64,000 nt of DNA. It comes from Onchidella celtica. Lineage: Eukaryota; Mollusca; Gastropoda; Systellommatophora; Onchidiidae. This document shows, piece after piece, positions 43,523 to 55,500 of this stretch. Each line of letters opens with the position of its first letter. The stretch's first letter is position 1. A model generated the notes under the pieces. The model searched no databases and was not told where the DNA came from. It saw only the letters and a list, made by a program, of their open reading frames with translations. The stretch spans positions 37,605,120-37,669,119 of the forward strand of contig OZ007570.1 of the NCBI GenBank assembly GCA_963931925.1, written 5' to 3'. A program made the position numbers and the translations under genes.

Positions 43523-46500
43523 CTGTAGAACAGAAAATAATGATTAAAATTAGAATAATCATAATCACAAATCATTGGGTTTATGGTTGAATCCGAGTTC
43601 AGAGAAAGCCTCTGATCTGATAATGGTCACACTGTACTAAGAAAAAGTAATATGAAAGACAGAATATAACAGATCGATAAGACAGGAGGGGACCCTATCA
43701 GAAGCAGCCACCTATCACCTGCTCATGAACAGTTCGTAAGGTAAGCTACAGCTTTCATTATGATTTATTCCCCAACATTTCACACAAGAGAACTTGAACT
43801 TTCCAAAGTACTAGCAATGTTAATGAAGAACAGGAAACTCTTTCACTTTTGAACAGTGCTCCACATACTAATGAAGCCTTTTATGTTATATTTATGCAAC
43901 AACTTTATATCTGCATCAAAAACAACAACAACAAACAAATAAATGAATAAACCACTGAAATAACTCCACAGTAAATTACTAGTCACTGAATTTGTAGTGT
44001 TAACTACTTTGTTGAAATTTTGCTACTTTTTGTCATGGTGTTACCTGGCAGGTAGCTGAACTCACAAGCAGAACAGCACAGAAAACACACAAGCAAATAA
44101 GAATTTGTTCAATACTGGTACAAAACATAAATAACACAAAATTCTGAAGAAGAAGAACTTCTCTCGTTAGGAAATGATTTGACTAGTCCTAAAAATATGT
44201 ACTCCAGCTCCCATTTTTTATTTTTAAATGTAAATGAAACTTTTAACCAAATGTCCTTTTCAGTTGCGGCCAGATGTCTCTTAAAAAGGGTAAAAGTCTA
44301 CATTTAGTCTTTTTCCTGTTTATGGGTAAGGTAAGTACCTTTTTAATTATAAAATGGTCTAACAATGATTGGAGATGTTCAGCATTCAAGTTTCCTTTTG
44401 CAAATTTTACCTCTTTAAATCTTTGCTTACATTTAATTCCTATTTTAGAATATTTACATGAATTCGTTAAAAACTCTTGATCAATCTACATCTGACAGTT
44501 TTCAGTTTGAGGTATAACAAGCCTTTGTTGATGGATCTGAGGGACTTTTCAACTTGGCACAAACTGGATTCACTAAGGGAGATAAGGACCTCAAACTAAG
44601 ATAAAATCATGTCAAGGAAAAATTAATTCCCCTTGCTAGCCACTGTAAAGCATTCATTTGTTTAAAAGAAATGCTAAATTTCATGGTATATTTCTTCAAA
44701 TTTAGTGAAGAAAGTTGTGGAAGTCGAGGTGGATAAGTTCGTGGCACAGTGTATCCTACAAAATGCCTTATGTGACCTGTGCAAGGACTGTCAGGCTGGC
44801 GGGAAGTCCCTTAAAACCTGCCAAAGATCCTGCTGCCTTGCAGGTCAGACAAGAAGGTCTGAGGTTACAGTAAGGACATCTCTAATGAAAAACCTGTCAA
44901 TGACTGTCTGGCTAACGCATCGATGGTAGGCCCAATCCCACCATAAGAGATGAAAAGAGATAGACAAGGAGTTGCACTGCATGGAAACCTAGAAAAGGAA
45001 AGAGAACTAGAGGACGCCCTGAAAGACAACGGAGAGTTGATATTGTGCAGAAAGGTGGACAGTCATGGACATGGTGGATGGAAAACAGGAAAGAATGGAG
45101 ATCACAAGCTAGCCCGATTTCAGGTTACACACAGATACTCTTTTTATTGCACACAATCTGAAACCTATGCATTTCAAAATAAGAGAATTGGTCAATGTCC
45201 TGGTGTCTATGACTAAATCAGTTCTGGTTTACTAAATGTTTTCTACAATGCTCACCTGTTTGGAATGTCGCCAGTTGCTGAACCTCTGCTAGCATTACTG
45301 GCTGCAGGAGATGTGGGTCCGTTCAGATGTGGTCCAAGATCATTGGTGCACGTCTCAGCGGATGTAGAGCCCATCACATCCTCGTCAAATATGCGATATC
45401 TAGAGTGAAAAGTATCACAATATATTTTACAATTCCATATTTGCACCCTGTCTGTTCTGAATGGTTTGCCAATTGGTCATTCCTCATTGTGGGTGAAACA
45501 CTGATGTTGTGAGTAATGATGAGAAACATTCTCACGATAATTTTGTTTACACAGACCAGTAAACCTAACAATAATACTACAGTTACCCTTTGAATTATAT
45601 ATCTACAGCAGTGTTTCTCAAGCTCTTTTGTCCCACGGCCCAGTTCCATTAGAAAAAAAACACGTGCCGCCATTATTGGACAAAGTTAATATACAGTATA
45701 TAGCCCTATGCCCCATTCTGAAGTCCCACACCTCACCAAAATAATGTCACGTCCCACCTTGAGAAACATTGATCTATAGTTTGCGGACTAAGATTACCAT
45801 GTCCCAGATGTTTATTTTAGGGCTCTGACAGCTCTCTCAGAACCATACAATGTAAATGTAATAGATTACATCCAAACATGACTTCATGAAGAGGTACCAT
45901 AATAGTATATGCAGAACATAGTATAATAAGCTGTGGCACCACATCTGACTAAGTAGCAACAGGCTCAAACAATGACTCACATGTGATACCTGATCTCCTG
46001 CCAAGATATTTTAATGTGGTAATTTACTACTCTTTTCACAATGTATGATGGCATCTATGAGTAAATTTCTTTTACATTCTGAATAATTGTCATATAATTT
46101 AAATGCTATTGAAAAAAAGGGTCAAACTATTAATAACTCTTACTACTATTTGTAATCCAGATAAAATGTCCAGATGACCTTGAGCAGGTCAACATAATAC
46201 AATGTCCAGATATTGTCCCAAAACTAGACTGTCCTGTCCCAGTATCTCTTTGCTGTTACTGCAAGTCTATGAATACCCACAACAGTTCCTACAGTGTGAC
46301 TGTGACCTGTAAACACCATATGTGTGTGGACCTGACAAAACCAGGCTAACGTAAAATTTTTATACCTCTTTAAGAGATCAAAATAAAATATTTCTAAGAC
46401 GATTTCAAGCAAAATATTTTACCCGAATGCAGAAAAATGGCTAATCTTTTTTATTATAAGCAAATCTCAATTTCCATAAAGAATGTTTCCCCCCTTTGGA

Positions 46501-49500
46501 GGGGTTTCCCCAAGAATCTGGTCTTTCATCTTCAAGCCCTATTTCATCAGATCCACTTGCATATTCCAGGCATAGGAACTACAAGTTTCCATTCAAGCTG
46601 CAATCCTACGAAATCTTTTCCAGTGAGCTGAAATTCTCCGTACCCTGGCAAAAGCATGCTAAACTCCACTAGAAAGGCTCTATCCACAACTGACAATCTT
46701 ATCATTTAAGGGGAGGAGCGGCAGTAAAATATCGAACATTTGGGTCCAATAGTCGAAATCGGGTTTTTAGCATTATTCTATAGTTAAACCATTTTACTTT
46801 CAGAATATGTAATTGAAATGTCCAGGAAATGTCTCTAAGATGTATTTTGGAAGTTTTTTAGACACCACCCCCATGCAAAAATGTCCGAATTTCATAGTTG
46901 AAAGCAAAAAATGCCCTTAGTTACGCTGCCGATAAAACACGAACGAACAGTGCCATCGCTCTATATTTGGTATCGATACACTGCTTTATAACCCCATATT
47001 CAGCCAATCTTCATTCGGGGCAAAAAGTTATAATGGCACGTGTTCACAAGGGGAATTCCAACCACTATGTGACAAAGAATTTTACGGATTTGTTACTATA
47101 TTTAGCTTGTAAGCGGAACTCTTCTGTATCTACGGTAATCACAGATTAAATTGCATGCGCTGATTGGTTCGTTTCGGAAAACTTCCGGTTGATATCTTAG
47201 CAATCCGTGTACTTCCGCTGTAAACAACGCCAAGTGAGAAGCACCGAGTGAGAATTTGAGTCTACCGTATTCAGTTTGATGCAGCGTGGTTTTCCTGCGG
47301 ATTCTGTTTGTGCGACTTCATTTATAATTTATAGATCTACTCATTAGTGATTGACTCTTACTCTTTGTTGTGAAAAAGAATCATGGCAAGATATAATAAA
47401 AGGCGTGCCCAGTTGGAGCAAGCAAGGAAAAAGCATAAAGTAGAAGGTGGGTCCGGTCAGGCTGAGACTGACAGTTCCAACACTGAATCTGCGTGTCCCA
47501 TGCCCAGTGTATCCACGTGTATTTCAGATGTGCTAGGTGTGCCAAAAGCAAGCACACGTTCGTCAAAAAAACTAATTGAAATACCCAGTGCAAAAGGTGA
47601 TGCTGTGGCAGCAGAGATTCCTGCACCCCAAACAGCAAGGACTATTGTGGATTTAGCAGAATTGAGGAAACTCATTTCGCCACTGGTGTGTCCCCACTGC
47701 TTCAAATCAGCACTAAAACTATCAGACAGTGAAGATAAACGTGCTGGACTTGCTGTCAAGCTGCAGATAACTTGCTCTGCCTGCAATTCAGATGTGAGCT
47801 CAGGCTATACATCGTCTCGCTCGACGGGGAGTAAGTCTTTCACCGTGAATGACTCTGTAGTGAGGTCATCTATGCTTTGCGGACTAGGACCATATGCTCT
47901 AAATAAATTTTGCGAGCACTTAAATCTGCCCGGCATTCATCAAAAAACCTTCGCCAAGAAGAGTAAAATAGTGCATACAAAGGCAGTGGCGTTTCGGCAA
48001 TCAACTGAGGCGAAGACATTAAAACTTATTCGCAAAGCGTGTGCTGACCCCACTAAAGTATGAGTTATTAGCTGAGCATCTGAAGCCGGTGTATAAACGA
48101 CTGTCAGATCCCAAGCTCCTCCAACGTTGTCTGCTGGGTGCTACGCAAAATGCAAATGAGTCCTTGCACTCGCAGATTTGGAGTAACTGCCCGAAACACA
48201 AATTTTCATCACTGGGAAAAGTTCAGTTTTCTGTATTAAATACTGTGGCCCAGTTTAACTTTGGTTATGCAGCTGTATCTGACTTCAACAAGCATCTCAT
48301 TGTAAACCAAAGCCATCACAGTGTTCGTCTAGGAATTTACCGACAAAAAAAGCGTCTCCAAAATTCAGCTGTGAAGCAAAATAAGGCAGTGCAGCACCGA
48401 CTAAAACTGAGGAAACAAGCAAAGGCTCGCAGGGAGTTAGAGTTAAGGCAACAAGAAGGAGTATCTTATGGTGCAGGACAGTTTTAAATCAAGTAGGTGG
48501 ACTAATATTGGTGTCGTAATCGCTCAAATTCCTCCTCTTTTTCTTAGTTTCTTGTTTCTAACACATTTACAACTTCAATTTTTAATTTCTCCATAACTAC
48601 TGGTCAGATTGCCCTCAAATTTTGTACATGTGTCATTGAATGTATATTCTTTGATATTACAATGCCCAATTTGGGTTATGTGTGATATTTTTTCAGAGAG
48701 AGCAGTTTAAAAACTTTAGAAGCCTTTTTCTGTTTTTTGTTTTCAGCGCATGTTAAAAACTTCGGCTCTTAATTTCTCCATAACTACTGATCAGATTGCC
48801 CTCAGATTTTGCACATGTATCATCAAATAAATATACTTTGATGTTACAATGGCCAATTTTGGTTTTATGTGATATTTTTTCAGCCAGAGCAATTGGAAAA
48901 CTGTATTTTTATTTTTTTTACGTGAAAAAATATGACCTACTACTTTAAGGTTGGAATATGACTAATTGGATATATTTATTGGAAATATGGCGTTGTAACT
49001 CTCTTTGCATACCAATTCTTGACTTGTATGCAAAATTTGAGCTGATTTCAACACTTGGTTTTCACAGAATTCTTAATTAAAAAATGTAATTAAAATTTAA
49101 TATGGCCGCCGTTACCATGGCAACCGTAAAGTTAAAAAACATTTTGAATGTATTTTTCAAATCACATTTTCATTCTGATTCACTACCCCAAATTTTATGA
49201 AAATTGATTCACAATTAAGGAAAATAGGATTTTCGGGCCTTCCTCCCCTTAAGAATTCAACCCAAATCTTGCACTGCAACAGCATTCTCTTGTTCCTCTT
49301 ACTGTTTTTGCTCTGAATGCAAACAGAAAACTGACATGAACAAAAAATTCTCACCTGAAACCATATTCATCCTCAAATTCATTATTATCCTCATCACTGT
49401 CTTCATCTGGTGCCACAAACATGACAGCTAGTTTAATGTCTCCTTGCTGAAATAAACACAGGAATACAAAGAAAGGCAAATCAGGAATGGGAACACTGAC

Positions 49501-52500
49501 AGAAACATTTCTTGAACTTTTGACTAAATGCATCACTGCCAAGACACAACATATACATTTCAGTCCCATACATTTTCCACCTCAGGGAAAAAATATGTTT
49601 TAAAAAATCTGCAAATTAGGAAATTTCCCAAGGACTTCTGCCCCTGTGCTATACTTCAATTGCTGGATCTGGACATTACTGTATTGCTTTCATAGTTTTT
49701 CAGAAGCTTAGTTAACTTGACGCATTTTCAATTCATACTGTACTATTTGTCAGTTGATTATAAATACCAAACACATAAAAAAACATCTCCATATTATGAT
49801 TTTGCAGGCTTGGGTCTCAATGACATCTTCATTGTCATCATACTCCAATTTAATCAACATGGTTTTTTTTTTTTCAGTCACAGAATTCTCTGCTCCATTC
49901 TTGCTTTTTTCCCATTTTGCATTACCTTGTAATCTGTCTGCACAGGCATATTCTCTCTCATCTCAGAGATTACATGCACCAACTGATTTCACCCACCTCC
50001 TAATCTGTTTGTACAGATCTCTAAACCATTGCCTTCCAAATCCACAGTCTATTTTGTTTTTGTAGTGGTCAAAATGACTTCCTTTTGACTCTGAGCCATA
50101 CCTATTTCATATTTCAGCTGGGGGATGTTATGATGAAAACAGTGAGTGTCTGGGATCTGTCATACCCCAAGTGTAATACAGGCTCAAATCTGGAATGTTA
50201 TGAGTTATCAATTATTTTCCCATACTACGCTGAAGTTCTCACCTGTTGGGACAGGACCTGCACAGCTTCTGCATGTTTTGCATTCCGTAAATCAATGTCG
50301 TTCACTGACAAGATGGCATCACCAACGTACAACTGTCCACATCTCTCCGCTGGCTGACCATCATGGATTTCTGATATCAGGATTGGAACACCATGCTCCT
50401 TTCCACCCTGGGAACAAAAAAGAACGTGACAAAAATTGGAAAAAAAAACAAACCAAAAACAAAAATCTTTTAATTTTGCTGCCTTCCATTATGTAACTTC
50501 TTTAACTAACCACCACAATGGATATAGATCTATGTATTTCACGACGGCAAATGTATGACAAATTTCATTCAAATATCAGAAAATCCAAAATTCTATAAAT
50601 GTGACAATTTTACGCTTCACTTGACTTTCACATTCCCTCAATAAATTAATCAGGCTGATTGAATTCGTGATGAAAAGTTTCTAATCCAACTGTATGGCCA
50701 ATAGCTACGACCTTGAGCAGATGATAGACATAACTAATCAAAGTGTTTAAATTACATTAATGTAAATTGCAATGCAATCTGATGTCAATTCACACCAAAA
50801 TTTATTGACAAATAGCATAACTGTTTAGGATTGCTTTTCTCATAGGCCTAACATTTGGACACAAGTCCCACCACAAACTGATTTACTGAAAACTTACACC
50901 ATTATCAATAACGCTGACAGTATAAGCATTCAATCTCGAGATCTCCTGATAAGCCAGTAAGGCACTGCATTAAGATCTGTGAGCAAACACAATTTACTTA
51001 CTGTTATGGACATTCCCAAGCCTTCATCTGGCTCTTTGTGCACACTAACAATCCTGGTATCTCCAAGGCCATGTTTCTTTTTCAGTTCTTGGAAATTCTG
51101 TAAAATTAGACAGAACATTGACTTTATGATTAAAAGTTGATTAACAGGTATAAGACAGAAGTCGAATGAAATGTGCAGCTTTCAGTCTTAGGTTACTGCC
51201 ATTTGCTCATTGCTAACACAAGTGTAGTGAAAGCATGAAGAAAGTCAGAACTGGGAAATTTTCACACTGATGTTTTCTAAGCATGACTCTAATACAATGT
51301 CAGAGACTAAGAATACCCAAAAACTAACAGACCAAGTTAAGAAAAGGTTTATCCCCTGCAATGTCATTCTATTCCAATCACTTGAATAACATTTCCCATT
51401 CCCTTCTACATGAACATAAAAATGACAAATATTTTTAAACAGAAAACTTTGGTACAGAAAGTCAAGGGTGTACTGACTTGTAAGAAACTAGATGACCTAC
51501 CGGGCATTGCCCGGAATAAACAATCATGTGCCCCCCCTCCCCCCCCTCTCTCATAATAATAATAAAAGTAATAAATTACAGTCTTGCTTCAGAACTCATG
51601 TGCACCAGAACACTACGCACCAAACTGAACGCTTGATACAGTTACTTTTTATGACATGCACGGTACCAAATTTTACGAAACAAACACGCCAAAATACAGA
51701 TGTTACATAGCAATAAACATTGTTTTTTTTTTTTTTAATACAGGCTTGAAGTAAACAACTTTTAATTATAGCCATCATCTTCTTTATCTCAATTGCCACC
51801 TTCCTGCCAAATTTAAGGCCTGAAGAGTGTATAGTTTGGTGTTAGTCATGCCAAAGGTTGCAAGTTACTGAAATATATAATAGATGTTTGATACACATAA
51901 AACGTTATTGTCAGGCCAGAGTTTTCTGCTATTGTATGACAGTACACAATACAGCCTGCTACTGTCACCCCCACTGTCTTGTGGGTCATCTCGGGAGAGA
52001 GGAAGACTAGGGGAAGGTAACCCTGAATACAAATACCACACTGCCTTGTGTGTTGCTATGATAGCAAAGGCTATGGGAGTAAACCCAGACAGAAAATCAG
52101 GAGTGGAGACCCGAAGGTGGTTGTCAGGGAGAACTGCATCAAACTGGCTTCCAGCATCTCCTGCAGCCGGACTAGTTCCAAATGTATTGACCTGGTCTCT
52201 CCCTTGGGTTTAACTAGAATGGCAGAGAGAGGGGTGGTGCCTCTGGGCAAAGCACCATCTCTTAAAAATAGCCCAGGCAAGGCAGCAAAACGAGGAGGCG
52301 TTTGCTCGGGCTTGGCAAGCGTCTGTCTCTCCTCTATAAGCCCACCCATTTCCGATTTGGAGAGGACACTCCAGCCATCCGTTACGGATGGGCACAACAC
52401 GGGAGGTGGCAGTTACCGGTGATAAGCTTAATCCATTTGGCGTACGGATGAGCGCCAGGGGTCCCCTCTGTCGGTGGGAGCGGCTTTTCAGCTGCATTGA

Positions 52501-55500
52501 TCAACTACCGCCCGCCGTAACCTGGGCAGCCCCCAGGCAATTGGGTGTTGTTCCGCCACGTCAGCCTGCTTCATAAGGTGGTTGGAGCTAGACCAAAAGT
52601 CAAAAAGCTGACGTAAAGTGTGCACCTGGCAAAAACAGAAAAATACTAAAACTTGGTACCTGGAACGTCAGAACAATGCGCCCAGGCTTGCAACAGCAAG
52701 ATCTCACTAATATTGACTCCATCAGGAAATCCCAAATTATTGATCGAGAACTTCAGCTACTAAACATCGACATCGCTGCCCTTCAAGAAACTCGACTTCC
52801 CGACTCCGGGTCAGTCAAAGAAGAAAACTACACCTTCTTCTGGCAGGGCCTTAGCAGCGAACAGCCGAGAATCCACGGCGTGGGCTTCGCCGTAAAAAAC
52901 TCCCTTATCAATTCGATCGCAACTCCAATTGGAGTGTCAGAACGCATCATGACACTCAGACTGAACACCCGGTCTGGTTTTACCAACATTATCTGTGTCT
53001 ATGCCCCAACACTTACCTCCTCTGACGAAACCAAAGACATTTTCTACGAGGCATTGCAGAGGACTCTCCACAACATCCCTCTCACCGAAGGCCTGCTAAT
53101 TCTGGGTGACTTTAACGCTCGAGTGGGAGCAGATCACTCCGCATGGCCAAAGTGCATTGGGCACTTCGGCATTGGCAACATCAACGAAAACGGGCAGCGC
53201 CTTCTGGAGCTATGCTCCGTAAACTCATTATGTGTTACAAACACGTACTTTGACCTTAAGAGATGCCAAAGAACATCATGGCGCCATCCCAGGTCTGGCC
53301 ATTGGCATCAATTAGATCTTATTCTCTCAAGGAGGAAGAGTTTGGGCTGTATAAAAATAACTCGTTCCCTCCACAGTGCTGACTGTGACACCGACCATGC
53401 ACTGGTAGTCAGCAAAATCAAAATTTCGGCCAAGAAAATATACAGATCAAAAGCCCCTTCAATCCCTAAGATCAATGTAACAGCAATCAGAGATGAATCA
53501 AATAGAAAGTCATTTGAAAAGTTATTTGCTGAAAGCATGGATAATGTCACCCAATGTGACTCGGTAGATGAAACATGGAACACTCTCAGTTCAAAAATTC
53601 ATGACTGTGCCATCAAGTCTTTTGGACAGCATAAAGTTTCAAACAACGACTGGGTAGCCCAGAACAGCGAAATTCTCCTACCTCTCATTGAGCAAAAGAA
53701 ATCTGCTTTCAATGAGTATAACAAAAATTGCAATCAGAGTACAAAAACTTGTTTGAAAAATGCAAAAGCTAAACTTCAGCTGGAGGTAAGACGTTGCGCC
53801 AACAAATACTGGACAGACTTGTGTAACAGCATACAAGAGGCAAATGAAAAGGGAGATATGAAAACCGCCTTTAGTCAGATGAAAGTAGCTCTTGGGCCAA
53901 TCATCACCAAGAGCGCCCCACTTAAGTCTGTAAATGGTGAACCCATCACAGATAAAAATGAACAACTGAATAGGTGGGTAGAGCATTACTCTCTGTTGTA
54001 TTCAACTGAGAAAAATATTCCACCAGATTTTGAGGAACACCTCCAAAAACTGCCAATAATGGCCGAACTTGACGCTGAACCTTCCTTAGTCGAGCTTTCC
54101 AATGCAATCGACCACCTGTCTGCTGGAAAAGCCACAGGAAGTGACAACATTCCTGCAGAGGTATTAAAAGACCTAAAAGGCCCACTATTACCACACCTGT
54201 ATAATCTGTTACTGCAGTGTTGGAAAGAAGGCGTGATACCACATGATATGAGAGACGCCAAAATTGTCACACTTTACAAGAACAAAGGAGACAAAGGCGA
54301 CTGCAACAACTATCGAGGCATATCCCTCCTCAGCATTACTGGAAAGGCTTTTGCTCGCGTCATCCTCTGCCGCCTTCAACAACTGGCGGAAAAAGTCTTA
54401 CCAGAAACACAATGTGGCTTTCGAAGCAAACGATCAACTATTGACATGATATTTGCACTTCGGCAAATCCAAGAAAAATGTAAAGAACAAAATAGGCCGC
54501 TTATAACATGCTTTGTGGACCTAACAAAGGCTTTCGACACCGTAAGCCGATCTGGCCTGTATGCAGTCCTTAAATCCATAGGCTGTCCACCAACATTGCT
54601 AAAACTTATTGCATCCTTCCACACTGACATGAGGGCATGTGTCAACTTTGAGGGCTGCACATCCAATTCATTTGCTGTAAACAGCGGTGTGAAGCAGGGA
54701 TGTGTTCTTGCTCCTACCTTATTTGGTATATATTTTGCAGCCCTACTCAAGAATGCCTTTGGTCAATGTTCAGGTGGAGTACTTATTAACACCAGAGTGG
54801 ACGGCTCCATTTTTAATGTTGCCAGACTAAAAGCAAAATCTCGTACAGAGCATATTATGTTACAAGAGCTCCTCTTCGCAGATGATGCTGCAATCGTGGC
54901 CCACGATGAAACCACGCTCCAGGCTCTCATCAATAGCCTTGCCAAAGCCTGTGACAAATTCATGCTAAAGATCAGTGTCTCAAAAACTGTAGTTTTGACA
55001 CAAGGCTTGAGAAACCCCAACCCAATCATGCTGAATGGCTCTCCTCTGGAGCAAGTGGGAAAATTCTGCTACCTAGGCTCAACCATCAGTGGTAGCACAG
55101 ACATAACAACTGAAATAAATGCCAGAATAGGAAAGGCGGCCACAGCTTTTGGCAAACTCTCAAAAAGGGTGTGGAACAATAGCAAGCTGACCATCAAAAC
55201 AAAGGTACTCGTGTACCAAACTTGCGTCCTAAGCACCCTGCTGTATGGCTCAGAGACATGGACCACCTACTCCAAACATGAAAGATCCCTCAACTCCTTC
55301 CACCTGCGCTGCCTACGCAAAATTCTCAAGATCAAGTGGCAAGACAGGATCTCAAATATCGAAGTTCTGAGCCGAGCCAACATTCCATCAACTCAGGCTC
55401 TCCTAGGCAAAAAAAGACTGCGGTGGCTTGGACATCTCCACCGTATGGAAAATGATCGCATCCCCAGACAAATTCTCTACGGGGAACTTGCTACTGGCAA

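Larger units (their letters stand above)
46710..49248 (+). mobile_element. TTAA-flanked DNA transposon (Kolobok-like), internally deleted
   Basis: The ends are inverted: GGGGAGGAGCGGCAG on the left, and the reversed right end reads GGGGAGGAAGGCCCG. Each end is bordered by TTAA (46706-46709 and 49249-49252). A TTAA duplication is used by the Kolobok and piggyBac groups. The encoded protein is not piggyBac-like, but matches the Mutator-like transposase family I know from cnidarian and mollusc genomes, hence the hedged Kolobok label. Coding remnants at 47383-48063 and 48041-48487 retain the N- and C-terminal parts but not the catalytic core. About 130-bp direct repeats lie at 48584-48715 and 48772-48902. 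It sits in the GOPC intron between the acidic-segment and tail exons. Confidence 0.75.

Noticed and set aside
52048-52422. LINE ORF1
   Set aside because: The 124-codon frame begins at GTG, overlaps other frames of similar length, and lacks any gag-like or zinc-knuckle motif.
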